Source: Burkholderia sp. OK233 (lineage in GTDB: Bacteria; Pseudomonadota; Gammaproteobacteria; Burkholderiales; Burkholderiaceae). From it: DNA of 64,000 bases. The notes under the pieces are model-generated. The model worked only from the letters and a program-made list of their open reading frames with translations. It ran no database searches and was not told the DNA's origin. Each line of letters starts with the position of its first letter. The stretch's first letter is position 1. The stretch lies in the NCBI RefSeq assembly GCF_900230185.1, contig NZ_OCSR01000001.1, positions 4,836,001-4,900,000 of the forward strand, written 5' to 3'. The translations under genes were made by a program, and so were the position numbers. Of the stretch, positions 53,894 to 62,619 are shown in pieces.

Positions 53894-54870
53894 TGCACGA
53901 CACGACCGATGAATCGCCTCGACACATTGCGCGCCCCCTCGCTTGGCCGTTGGCGCACGCGAATGCCTTGAGCGAATCGCGTGTACGTCTTGCAAGCGAA
54001 ACGCTCGAAGCGGAACTGATTCCGGACCGAGGAGGCCGGCTCGCGCGGCTTCGCTCCATCGTAGATGGTTACGACCTGGTTGCGCCACTCGAACAATGGA
54101 CTGCGGAGCCGTTCGGCTGGCCCAGACGCGGCGCGTATCCACTGATTCCGTATTCGAACCGTATTGCCCGCGCGAGGCTTGCCGTCCTGGATCAGGTGTA
54201 TGCGTTACCGCCGCACCCGCCGAGCGCGCCGCATACGTTGCACGGTGTTTGTCAGACCTTGCCGTGGCATTGCGTGGCGCAGACGCAGCGTCATGCAAAG
54301 CTCTGCGTTGACTATGCGGGCGCGGCGTGGCCGTGGGCGATCCACGCAGAACAGACGTTCGAACTGGAGGGTTCCGAGCTGACATTGCGGCTTGCGGTGG
54401 AAAATCGCGCGGAGACGCCGATGCCGGCGGGGCTCGGCTGGCACCCGTACTTCTGTGTGAAGGGTGACTGTCTGGTGAACTTCGACGCCGGACAGAAGTG
54501 GACAATTGGCGCGGACTACCTTCCTGATGGCGCGCGGACCCGGTCGGATCGCCCGGTGGTCGTGAGAAGCGACGACTGGAGCACTAGTGAATATGCAGGC
54601 TATTTCTCCGACTGGTCAGGACAGGTCGTGCTGTCGGTTGCAGGCGGTTCGCTCGAAATGCAGGTGTCGGAGCCGTTGAGTCATCTTGTCGTGTTCGCGC
54701 CGGCTGGAGCGGATTTCGTTTGCGTCGAACCCGTCAGCCATATTGCGAACGCATTCAATCTCGCGCATGGTGGTGTGCAGGGAACAGGCCACCGGATGCT
54801 TGACCCGGGTGAGTCGATGCAAGCCATGATCCGTCTGCGCTGGAAACCGACGGACCGCGTGAGCAGATAA
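53893..54870 (+). CDS. aldose 1-epimerase family protein
   Basis: The 325-residue beta-sandwich protein matches the aldose-1-epimerase/galactose-mutarotase family: LIPDRGGRLARLRSIVDGYDLVAPLE, YPLIPYSNRIARARL, HTLHGVCQTLPW and AGLGWHPYFCV, with conserved His in the latter two. It would interconvert anomers of the pathway sugar. ATG at 53893 overlaps the dehydratase stop (tgatg). Confidence 0.85.
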   Translation: MHDTTDESPRHIARPLAWPLAHANALSESRVRLASETLEAELIPDRGGRLARLRSIVDGYDLVAPLEQWTAEPFGWPRRGAYPLIPYSNRIARARLAVLDQVYALPPHPPSAPHTLHGVCQTLPWHCVAQTQRHAKLCVDYAGAAWPWAIHAEQTFELEGSELTLRLAVENRAETPMPAGLGWHPYFCVKGDCLVNFDAGQKWTIGADYLPDGARTRSDRPVVVRSDDWSTSEYAGYFSDWSGQVVLSVAGGSLEMQVSEPLSHLVVFAPAGADFVCVEPVSHIANAFNLAHGGVQGTGHRMLDPGESMQAMIRLRWKPTDRVSR

Positions 54871-54998
54871 GCATTAGCTGTAGAGGGGCCATGTGGATAC
54901 GCATCCGAATATTTTTGGTGAATTTCAATTCATAATATTTTGGATAACGAAATATAGAAAACAAACAAAAAATTGAATAATTTTGAATGGAGATGATG

Positions 54999-56165
54999 AT
55001 GAAAAAGTCATGGCTTGCGGCTGCCTGCGTGATCCCATTTGCGAGCGCGGCGCACGCGCAGAGCAGTGTCACGTTGTACGGGCTAATCGATGTGGGTCTT
55101 GTCTACGCGAATAATGCTGGAGGCGCGAAGCAATATGCGATGGCCGTAGGCGCGCTGAACGGAAACCGTTGGGGACTGACGGGCGCGGAGGATCTGGGTG
55201 GTAGCTACAAGGCAATTTTCAAGCTGGAGAATGGCTTTTCCGCTGCCACCGGTGCGCTGGGGCAGGGCGGTGCGGAATTCGGCCGTCAGGCTTTTGTGGG
55301 GCTGTCGGGACCGTTCGGAACGATGACGCTTGGGCGTCAATACGATTCGGTGGTCGACTACGTGGGCGTTCTGAAGGCCGGTGGCGATACCGCAGGCGGT
55401 TACGCGAATCACCCAGCCGACCTCGATAACACTGGCAACAACTATCGTGTCAATAACGCGCTCAAGTATGCAAGCCCCGACTTTAAGGGTTTCAGATTCG
55501 GTGGTGTTTTCAGTCTCGGCGGTGTCGCGGGAAATTTCCAGCAGAACCGAGTGTATTCGCTCGGGGCCGGTTACAAACAGGGGCCGCTGGCGCTAGGCGT
55601 GGCATACCTCAACGCTCGCAACCCCAATTTCTCCTATTACGGCAACAACCCGGCGTCGAGTACGACCGCGTCGAACATGTCGTCCATCCCGGTGTACTCG
55701 GGTTATGCGTCCGCGCAAACGCTGCAAACTATCGCCGCCGCGGCCGCCTATACGATCGGGACGGCAACAGCAGGCGTGGTCTATTCCAACGTTCAGTTCC
55801 GCAACCTTGGGGCGACAGCGAGCCTCAATCCCGGCGGATACAGCGGTAACGCCGTGTTCAATACCGTCGAACTGAATTTTCGCGTCTGGGTGGCCCCCGA
55901 TTTTCTGATCGGAACGTCTTATGCGTACACGCGTGGCGCTCAGGTCAGTGGTGGCGCAGCGGGCGGTGTGACATACAACCAGTTGAACCTCGGGGCGGAC
56001 TACTACCTGTCCAAGCGTACCGATATCTATGCCGTCGTGTTCGGCCAGCACGCGTCCGGAAAGGATTCGACGGGTAAGGACGCACGAGCCGCGATTTACG
56101 GATTGACGGCCTCGTCGACCGGCACGCAGATCGCCGCAACCGTCGGATTGCGGCAAAAATTCTGA
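54999..56165 (+). CDS. OmpC-type trimeric porin
   Basis: The 388-residue outer-membrane porin has a signal peptide (MKKSWLAAACVIPFASAAHA), the Burkholderia start QSSVTLYGLIDVGLVYANNAGG, the GSYKAIFKLENGFSAATG pattern and a C-terminal Phe (VGLRQKF). Genes of this type accompany many catabolic operons. The third ATG at 54999 has atggag upstream; earlier ATGs at 54987, 54993 and 54996 are possible. The gap before it is rich in A and T and holds its promoter. Confidence 0.88.
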   Translation: MKKSWLAAACVIPFASAAHAQSSVTLYGLIDVGLVYANNAGGAKQYAMAVGALNGNRWGLTGAEDLGGSYKAIFKLENGFSAATGALGQGGAEFGRQAFVGLSGPFGTMTLGRQYDSVVDYVGVLKAGGDTAGGYANHPADLDNTGNNYRVNNALKYASPDFKGFRFGGVFSLGGVAGNFQQNRVYSLGAGYKQGPLALGVAYLNARNPNFSYYGNNPASSTTASNMSSIPVYSGYASAQTLQTIAAAAAYTIGTATAGVVYSNVQFRNLGATASLNPGGYSGNAVFNTVELNFRVWVAPDFLIGTSYAYTRGAQVSGGAAGGVTYNQLNLGADYYLSKRTDIYAVVFGQHASGKDSTGKDARAAIYGLTASSTGTQIAATVGLRQKF

Positions 56166-56216
56166 CGACCAGGGGGCTACGCGGTCTCAGTGATTCAAAA
56201 CGATACGGAGAATCTA

Positions 56217-57575
56217 ATGTCCACGCGTTTCCGCGGGGTTGTCCTTACCCTGCTGTTTCTGGCAATGCTGATCAACTATATGGATCGTGCGGCACTTTCC
56301 GTCGCGATGCCATTTATTTCGAAAACATTCAGCCTTTCACCGTCGGAGAAAGGCATCGTATTCAGCAGCTTCTTTGTGGGCTATGCGCTGTTCAACGTGA
56401 TTGGAGGCTACCTGTCCGATCGTATCGGCCCGAAGCGCGTTTTCACGTGGGCGATGCTCTGCTGGTCTGGATGTTGCGCCCTGACGGCCGCGGCATCGGG
56501 CTTTGTCTCGTTGCTGGTGTTTCGCACGGCATTTGGGATGGGCGAGGGCCCCATCTCGGCGACCGCAAATCGCACGGTGGCAAACTGGTTCCCAACAGGG
56601 GAGCGTGCTCGCGCCGTGGGACTGAACCAGGCGGGTGGGCCGCTAGGTGGCGCGCTCGCCGGCCCTGTGGTGGGCTTCATGGCGATCCAGTTTGGATGGC
56701 GGCTGGCGTTTGTCGTGGTCGGATGCCTGGGTGTGTTGTGGGTGCTGGCGTGGGCGCGTCTGGCGACCGACCATCCCCGGCAGAACGCGCGCGTATCGAG
56801 CGATGAAGCAGCGCTCATTGCCCCGGACACGGCGATGGGCGTAACCGGCCTTGCGCAGGCGGCCATTGAAGCGTCATCCGGCACGGCGCGCACCATCTTT
56901 CGCAATCCCGCTGTGTACGTGATGGCGTTCTCGCTATTTTGTTGCAGCTACAACCAGTTTTTCTTCCTGACCTGGTTTCCGACTTATCTCGTCGAACAGA
57001 AGCATCTGTCGCTGGCCGAGATGAGCGTGGTGTCGTCGTTTCCGTGGCTGGCCGGTGCGCTGGGCTACGTGCTGGGCGGGCTTGCCATCGACGCTCTCTA
57101 TCGTCTGACCGGAAAAGTCCTGCTGTCGCGCAAGGTCGTGCTGGTCGTCTGTCTAGCATTGGGTGGCGCCTGTGTTGCCCTGACCGGGCAGATCGAGTCG
57201 GCGCGGGGGGCCGTGTCGGTCATGTCGATCGGTGTCGGTTTTGTCATGCTGACGTCAACGGCGTATTGGGCGCTGATTCAGACCATCGCGCCGCGCGACG
57301 CGGTGGGCGGTGCTAGCGGGCTGATGCATGGGCTTGGCAATATATCGGGGATCGTGGCGCCGACATTGACCGGCTTCGTAATACAGAGCACACGAACCTA
57401 TTCGATGGCGTTTACGATCGCTGGCGCGTTGGCGTTGCTTGGGGCTTTGGTGGTGGCGTTCTTGATCCGTGAGCCGGCAACCGGCGCTGGCGCCTGCAGC
57501 CATATTCCCATCGATTGGAACTCGCGAGGTGAAAGCAAGGACAGCCCGGTTTCATCATCTGCAGCGTCGGACTAG
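56217..57575 (+). CDS. MFS transporter, ACS family, with readthrough C-terminal tail
   Basis: The 452-residue permease is clearly related to the one at 51446: NYMDRAALSVAMPFISK, NWFPTGERARAVGLNQAGGPLGGALAGPVVG. Its last 30 or so residues (from about GAGACSHIPIDWNSRG) are not permease-like. They are encoded by the decayed copy of the iclR start/promoter (57493 onward), so the original end was lost and a new tail gained. ATG at 56217 has cggagaatcta upstream. Confidence 0.83.
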   Translation: MSTRFRGVVLTLLFLAMLINYMDRAALSVAMPFISKTFSLSPSEKGIVFSSFFVGYALFNVIGGYLSDRIGPKRVFTWAMLCWSGCCALTAAASGFVSLLVFRTAFGMGEGPISATANRTVANWFPTGERARAVGLNQAGGPLGGALAGPVVGFMAIQFGWRLAFVVVGCLGVLWVLAWARLATDHPRQNARVSSDEAALIAPDTAMGVTGLAQAAIEASSGTARTIFRNPAVYVMAFSLFCCSYNQFFFLTWFPTYLVEQKHLSLAEMSVVSSFPWLAGALGYVLGGLAIDALYRLTGKVLLSRKVVLVVCLALGGACVALTGQIESARGAVSVMSIGVGFVMLTSTAYWALIQTIAPRDAVGGASGLMHGLGNISGIVAPTLTGFVIQSTRTYSMAFTIAGALALLGALVVAFLIREPATGAGACSHIPIDWNSRGESKDSPVSSSAASD

Positions 57576-57634
57576 CATTTGACTCACGACGATGTGCCGA
57601 ATAACGGATTCAGTTCCAGTGTATGGAACTGGAC
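57493..57634. repeat. copy 2 of the duplicated iclR start/promoter segment (decayed)
   Basis: A diverged copy of the segment at 46655-46797. On the minus strand it keeps the start codon and the codons for Met-Ala-Ala-Gly of iclR, then runs into permease sequence. The operator-like palindrome (57608-57634) is also kept, but less perfectly. A second iclR gene appears to have been deleted here. Confidence 0.7.
57608..57634. promoter_or_regulatory. second IclR operator-like palindrome
   Basis: ATTCAGTTCCA (57608-57618), a 5-base spacer and TGGAACTG (57624-57631) repeat the arms of the operator at 46771. The site lies 13 bp before the next MFS gene, so that transporter may answer to the same IclR fusion protein. 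Confidence 0.65.
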
Positions 57635-57646
57635 AGGAGACAGACA

Positions 57647-59029
57647 ATGAACGACCACCCGTCGTCCGCTAACGCGGAACTGGCGATGCCCTCCGCCCCC
57701 AACGCGCGGACCGCCGCTGCCGCTACAACCCGCACACGCTACCGGTTCGTGACGCTGGCGCTCATCACCATCGTCCTCGCGCTCAGTTCGGGCGATCGGG
57801 CGGCGATGTCCGTCGCGGGCTCCGCGATGGCGAAAGAGCTTCACATCACATCGGTCGAACTCGGCTATATCTTCTCCGCCTTTAGCTGGGCCTACGTGAT
57901 CTTCCTGATTCCAGCCGGCTGGCTGACGGATCGGATCGGCTCGAAGAAAGCGATGTTCAGCGCGATCGTGGTGTGGTCCGCGTTCACGGTTTGCATGGGC
58001 CTTGTGCATTTTATCGGCCTTGTCGTGCCGCTGCTGCTCGCGTTGCGGTTTCTGCTCGGCGTCGCCGAGTCGCCGGTCGGTCCTGCGTCCGGCCGGATCA
58101 TCGCGGCCTGGTTCCCCGCTTCTGAGCGCGGCGTGGCCGGAGCAATCTTCAACAGTGCCCAGTATGTCTCTCTCGCACTCTTCACGCCGTTCATGGGCTG
58201 GCTGTGCCATGCGTTCGGCTGGGAATACGTATTCATCGCGATGGGCTGCGTGGGTCTGGTGATCGCAACGATCTGGTGGAAGAACTACTACCTGCCGGTC
58301 AGGCATCCGTCGATGAGCGCAAGCGAGCTCGAATACATTCGCGCGGGTGAGGGCCTGGTCGATCTCGAAGCTTTACAGAAGCAGGAGAGAACCGGACCGG
58401 CGCGCTCGCAGCTGCGCGATATCGGCTCGCTGTTCAAAAGCAGGATGCTGGTCGGCATCTTTATCGGCCAGTACTGCATCAGCGCCATCACGTGGTTCTT
58501 CGTGACATGGTTTCCTATCTATCTCGTGAAGGATCGCGGGTTCGACATTCTTCAGGCCGGTTTCGTGGCATCGATTCCTGCGCTCGCCGGATTGATCGGC
58601 GGTGTCGCGAGCGGCTTCGTATCCGACGGCCTGCTGAAGAAAACCGGGTCGCTCAGCATAGCCCGCAAGGGCCCGGTGATCGTCGGCTTCCTGTTGAGCG
58701 CGAGCATGATCCTGTGCAACTACGTAAATTCCCAATGGCTGGTGGTCGGCCTGATGAGCCTGGCATTTTTCGGCAAGGGCTTTGGTGCGCTGAGCTGGAC
58801 GATCCTCGCCGATACGGCGCCGCGCGAAATCATCGGTACGACCGGCGGTGTGTTCAACGCGCTCGGCAATAGCGCGGGCATTGTCACGCCGGTGGTGATC
58901 GGTTATCTGCTGCAAAGCACGGGATCGTTCGCTGCGGCGCTGGTGTATGTCGGCGCGCATGGTCTGATCGCGGTGTTGAGCTACGGCCTGATTGTCGGAA
59001 AGATTCAGCGCTATCAGCTGAAAACCTGA
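57647..59029 (+). CDS. MFS transporter, glucarate/galactarate permease-like
   Basis: The 460-residue permease has SSGDRAAMSVAGSAMAKEL, GYIFSAFSWAYVIFLIPAGWLTDRIGSKKA and AAWFPASERGVAGAIFNSAQYVSLALFTPFMGW. These match the glucarate/galactarate (GudP-like) group. It starts a second sugar-acid unit with a dehydratase and mannonate dehydratase. ATG at 57647 follows caggagacagaca. Confidence 0.85.
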   Translation: MNDHPSSANAELAMPSAPNARTAAAATTRTRYRFVTLALITIVLALSSGDRAAMSVAGSAMAKELHITSVELGYIFSAFSWAYVIFLIPAGWLTDRIGSKKAMFSAIVVWSAFTVCMGLVHFIGLVVPLLLALRFLLGVAESPVGPASGRIIAAWFPASERGVAGAIFNSAQYVSLALFTPFMGWLCHAFGWEYVFIAMGCVGLVIATIWWKNYYLPVRHPSMSASELEYIRAGEGLVDLEALQKQERTGPARSQLRDIGSLFKSRMLVGIFIGQYCISAITWFFVTWFPIYLVKDRGFDILQAGFVASIPALAGLIGGVASGFVSDGLLKKTGSLSIARKGPVIVGFLLSASMILCNYVNSQWLVVGLMSLAFFGKGFGALSWTILADTAPREIIGTTGGVFNALGNSAGIVTPVVIGYLLQSTGSFAAALVYVGAHGLIAVLSYGLIVGKIQRYQLKT

Positions 59030-59079
59030 TCCGGCGACTGCATGGACATCGGCACTATTCATTTTCGAAAGGAGAAGTT

Positions 59080-60258
59080 GTGAGCACCTCGTCTACCCAA
59101 ACTCTCGCGCATCTGTCGCGTGGCGCAGCAAGCACGGATCGCATCACCGGCGTGAACGTTTCGCTGACTTATCTGCCGCTCGCAGCGCCCATCAGCGATG
59201 CGAAGGTACTGACTGGCCGTCAGAAGCCGCTCACGGAAATCGCCTTCATCTTCGCCGAGATCAGCACTGAAAGCGGCCACCATGGCATCGGCTTCGGCTA
59301 CTCGAAGCGCGCCGGCGGGCCAGGTATGTTCGCGCATGCGAAAGAGATCGCGCCTGAACTGATCGGCGAAGATCCGAACGACATCGCACGCATCTGGAAC
59401 AAGCTGTGCTGGGTCGGTGCCTCGATGGGCCGCAGCGGCTTGACCACCCAGGCCATCGCGCCCTTTGACATCGCGCTGTGGGACCTCAAGGCGAAGCGTG
59501 CCGGCTTACCGCTCGCGAAGCTGCTCGGCGCGCATCGCGATTCGGTGCGCTGCTACAACACGTCGGGCGGCTATCTGTCGATGCCGCTCGATCGCGTGCT
59601 CGAGAACATCGACGCATCTCGTGAACGGGGAATCGGCGGGATCAAGATCAAGGTCGGCCAGCCGGACACGGCGATCGATCTGCAGCGCGTCACCGCGGTA
59701 CGCAAACATCTCGGCGACAGCTTCCCTTTTATGGTCGACGCGAATCAGCAATGGGACCGCGCGACCGCTCAGCGGTTTGGCCGCGTGCTTGAACAGTTCG
59801 ATCTGACATGGATCGAAGAGCCGCTCGATGCCTACGATATCGAAGGCCATGCGGCGCTGACCGCGTCGCTCGACACGCCGATCGCTACCGGCGAAATGCT
59901 GACGAGCTTCGGTGAACACGCGCAACTGATTACGGCGCACGCATCGGACTTTATTCAGCCGGATGCGCCACGCGTCGGCGGGATTACACCGTTTCTGCAG
60001 ATTATGAGTCTGGCCGATTTCAAGGGGTTCAGCCTCGCGCCACACTTCGCGATGGAAATCCATCTGCATCTCGCAGCGGCCTATCCGCGCGAACCGTGGC
60101 TCGAGCACTTCGAGTGGCTGGAGCCGATGTTCAACGAACGGCTCGAACTTCGCGACGGCCGGATGCATGTGCCGAATCGTCCGGGCCTGGGCTTCAGCCT
60201 CAGCGATCAGGCGCGTGCGTGGACTACCGAGTCAGCTTCGTTTGGCACGGGTGCCTAA
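59080..60258 (+). CDS. enolase-superfamily dehydratase, talarate/galactarate dehydratase-like
   Basis: The 392-residue enzyme has Lys189-x-Lys191 (GIKIKVG), Asp220 (VDANQQW), Glu246 (WIEEPL), Glu272 (TGEM), QPDAPRVGG and His322 (APHFAM). LTEIAFIFAEI and GFGYSKRAGGPG resemble L-talarate/galactarate dehydratase. It would remove water from an aldaric acid. GTG at 59080 follows gaaaggagaagtt. A hairpin with a T-run lies after its stop. Confidence 0.85.
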   Translation: MSTSSTQTLAHLSRGAASTDRITGVNVSLTYLPLAAPISDAKVLTGRQKPLTEIAFIFAEISTESGHHGIGFGYSKRAGGPGMFAHAKEIAPELIGEDPNDIARIWNKLCWVGASMGRSGLTTQAIAPFDIALWDLKAKRAGLPLAKLLGAHRDSVRCYNTSGGYLSMPLDRVLENIDASRERGIGGIKIKVGQPDTAIDLQRVTAVRKHLGDSFPFMVDANQQWDRATAQRFGRVLEQFDLTWIEEPLDAYDIEGHAALTASLDTPIATGEMLTSFGEHAQLITAHASDFIQPDAPRVGGITPFLQIMSLADFKGFSLAPHFAMEIHLHLAAAYPREPWLEHFEWLEPMFNERLELRDGRMHVPNRPGLGFSLSDQARAWTTESASFGTGA

Positions 60259-60271
60259 GTAGCAGACGTAG

Positions 60272-60308
60272 CCGGCGTTCGTAGCACGAGCGCCGGGAGC
60301 CTGTTTTT
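60272..60308 (+). terminator. probable intrinsic terminator after the dehydratase
   Basis: An 11-bp stem (CCGGCGTTCGT and ACGAGCGCCGG, one G-T pair) with a 3-base loop is followed by a run of five T seven bases later. It ends or attenuates transcription before uxuA. Confidence 0.55.
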
Positions 60309-60333
60309 ACCATTCAGACAGAGCGTTGACATC

Positions 60334-61410
60334 ATGAAAATGATCTTTCGCTGGCACGGTCCGAAGGACCCGATCAGCCTGCAATACATCCGCCAGATTC
60401 CGGGCCTTTACGGCATCGTGTCGTCGCTTTACGATCTGCCGCTCGGCGAAGTGTGGCCCAGCGAGCGGATTCAGGCGCTGACCGGCGCTGCGGCTGCGCA
60501 CGACCTCAGGATGGAAGTCGTCGACAGCTTCCGCGTGCATGAGGAGATCAAGCTCGGCCGGCCGGGCCGCGAAAAACTGATGCCGCAATACATCGCCACC
60601 TTGAAGAATCTCGCGGCGGCTGGCATTAAAGTGGTCTGCTACAACTTCATGCCGGTCTTCGACTGGACACGCACGCAGATGGAATTTCCGCTGCCGGATG
60701 GGTCGAACACGCTTTCGTTCGAAGCAGAGCGGGTGGAGCAACTGGATGTGTCGAAGGGCATTCCGCTGCCCGGCTGGGGCACACGCTATACGCCGGAAAA
60801 GCTGCAGGCGCTGCTGGACGAATACGCCTCGGTGACCACCGAGCAGATGTGGAGCAACCTCGAATATTTCCTGTCGCAACTTGTGCCGGTCGCTGAAGAA
60901 CTCGGTCTCAAGCTCGCGCTGCATGCCGACGACCCGCCGCGTCCGGTGTTCGGCCTGCCACGCATCATCAAGAACATCGACGATCACCGGCGCGTGCTCG
61001 ATATCGTCGATTCGACAGCGAACGGCCTGACGCTGTGCAGCGGCACGCTCGGTTCCGATCTGCGCAACGACGTGCCGTCGTTCATCAACGAATTCGCGGC
61101 GCGCAAACGCGTGCACTTCGTGCATCTGCGCAACGTCAAGGTTGGCGAAAACGGAGATTTCTACGAATCGGCGCATCCGACCCAATGCGGCTCCCTCGAC
61201 ATGGCCGAGATCGTGAAAGCGCTGCACGACGCCGATTTCCAGGGCTACGCGCGGCCTGACCATGGCCGCATGATCTGGGGCGAAACCGGCGTTCCGGGCT
61301 ACGGCTTGTACGATCGCGCGCTTGGCATCATGTATCTGCAGGGATTGTGGGAAGGGATCGGCAAGGAGAAAGCTCGCACGCTCGCACTGCGCCCGTGTGC
61401 GGCGGCCTGA
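60334..61410 (+). CDS. uxuA: mannonate dehydratase UxuA
   Basis: The 358-residue enzyme matches UxuA, which dehydrates D-mannonate to 2-keto-3-deoxygluconate. It begins MKMIFRWHGPKDPISLQYIRQIPG and contains CYNFMPVFDWTRT, LKLALHADDPPRPVFGLPRI, VHFVHLRNVK and YARPDHGRMIWGE. The conserved His and Cys residues near DSTANGLTLCSGTLGS and HPTQCGS are present. It follows the talarate/galactarate-type dehydratase. Confidence 0.9.
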   Translation: MKMIFRWHGPKDPISLQYIRQIPGLYGIVSSLYDLPLGEVWPSERIQALTGAAAAHDLRMEVVDSFRVHEEIKLGRPGREKLMPQYIATLKNLAAAGIKVVCYNFMPVFDWTRTQMEFPLPDGSNTLSFEAERVEQLDVSKGIPLPGWGTRYTPEKLQALLDEYASVTTEQMWSNLEYFLSQLVPVAEELGLKLALHADDPPRPVFGLPRIIKNIDDHRRVLDIVDSTANGLTLCSGTLGSDLRNDVPSFINEFAARKRVHFVHLRNVKVGENGDFYESAHPTQCGSLDMAEIVKALHDADFQGYARPDHGRMIWGETGVPGYGLYDRALGIMYLQGLWEGIGKEKARTLALRPCAAA

Positions 61411-61513
61411 GCACGCGGGCAACGCTCGGGCAGAATGAAACGGGAGACGATTGATGAAGAGAAACAGCAACGGCAAGCCGACGGCGTTCGGCCGCCGCCG
61501 CTTCTGCAAGCTG

Positions 61514-61788
61514 GCGGCGCGCGAAGCGCTGCCTGCAGATGTTGAATTGATGGTGGACGCGAATTGTCGATGGTCGATTGAAGAAGCTGCGACGCAAGCC
61601 GCTCGTATGCGTTCGCAGGGGCTCGCGTGGCTCGAGGAACCTGTCTGGCCGCCGGACGACTACGCAGGACTGGCGCAGGTGCGCCGTAGCGGCGTACCTA
61701 TAGCGGCTGGCAGACAAGTGTGGCGCGGATTTAATGCGATGTTGGCAAACGGCACATGCTTGAGGAGCGTTAAAGAGGTAGGTGGCGA
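61514..61788 (+). pseudogene. enolase-superfamily fragment
   Basis: Internal sequence of a mandelate racemase-type gene: REALPADVELMVDANCRWSIEEAATQAARMRSQGLAWLEEPVWPPDDYAGLAQVRRSGVPIAAG. The usual next residues GEN, which supply a metal ligand, read RQ, and the homology decays near FNAMLANGT and KEVGG. Both ends are missing, so it is a broken copy. An open frame from 61451 covers it. It is convergent with the citE-like gene. Confidence 0.72.
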
Positions 61789-61791
61789 GAA

Positions 61792-62619
61792 TCAGGTGCT
61801 TAGGGGCAGACGTCGCTGGGACTCAGCCAGGATTTCCTGCGCCTTCAGAATGACCGGCCGGTCGACCATGCGGCCGTCCACAGCAACCGCCGCGCCGTGG
61901 GACGCCGCTGCGCCTTCGACAACCCGGTGCGCCCATTCGACATCTTTCTCGCTGGGGACGAACGCAGCATTGACCGCAGCGACTTGCCTCGGATGAATAC
62001 AGAGCTTGGCGCCGAAGCCGAGCCGCTTTGCACGGATCGTGTCGCGGGTGATCTGCTCGGGATCGTCGAGTGTGGTGCTGACCCCGTCCACAGGCGGCAG
62101 CAGGTTGCCGATGCGAGAGGCGAATACGATCTGTGAGCGGAAGTACAGAAGCTGCTCATCGTCGCCGTCAATGCCGAGGTCGAGCTGGAAATCCACATTA
62201 CCGAATACGAGTCGGGTGGCCAGCCGGTGCTGGGCGATGGCGACCACATTCCGAAAACCTTGGGCCGTCTCGATCATCGGCAGGATGTCGGTCGGCTTGC
62301 CGGCGAACTCGCACAGGAAGATATCGTCGATACGTTCCGTCTTGGGCAACATGACGGCTGCGACGGATGGCGCACGGCATACGGTGATGTCGTCGCGAAA
62401 CCACTCGCTGTTCACATCATTCACACGGACCGCTACCGGCGTGCTGTTTGTCGACAGCCACTCGGTGAGGGCCGCCCGCGCGATCTTCTTCTCGGTGGGA
62501 GGCACTGCATCTTCCAGATCGATAACGACAACGTCGACACCCGACGCCGCCGCCTTGGCAAATCTGTCCGGCCGGTTGCCGGGAACGAAGAGATAGGAGC
62601 GGGGTGCAAGGTCAGCCAT
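61792..62619 (-). CDS. CitE-like HpcH/HpaI family lyase
   Basis: The 275-residue protein has the citrate lyase beta-like pattern: RSYLFVPGNRPDRFAKAAASGVDVVVIDLEDAVPP, VAVRVNDVNSEWFRDDI, MLPKTERIDDI, ILPMIETAQGF, LVFGNVDFQLDLGI and KLCIHPRQVAAVNAAF. Such stand-alone proteins are malyl- or citramalyl-CoA lyase-like or hydrolase-like. It overlaps the PrpD-like gene by 8 bp. Confidence 0.83.
   Translation of the reverse strand: MADLAPRSYLFVPGNRPDRFAKAAASGVDVVVIDLEDAVPPTEKKIARAALTEWLSTNSTPVAVRVNDVNSEWFRDDITVCRAPSVAAVMLPKTERIDDIFLCEFAGKPTDILPMIETAQGFRNVVAIAQHRLATRLVFGNVDFQLDLGIDGDDEQLLYFRSQIVFASRIGNLLPPVDGVSTTLDDPEQITRDTIRAKRLGFGAKLCIHPRQVAAVNAAFVPSEKDVEWAHRVVEGAAASHGAAVAVDGRMVDRPVILKAQEILAESQRRLPLST

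Noticed and set aside
51452..54505. A 1,017-codon open frame on the minus strand
   Set aside because: It runs antisense across the MFS, dehydratase and epimerase genes, has no recognisable domain and is rich in Arg and His, as expected for the shadow of GC-rich genes.
60307..61509. A 400-codon open frame on the minus strand
   Set aside because: It is antisense to uxuA and shows no family motif.
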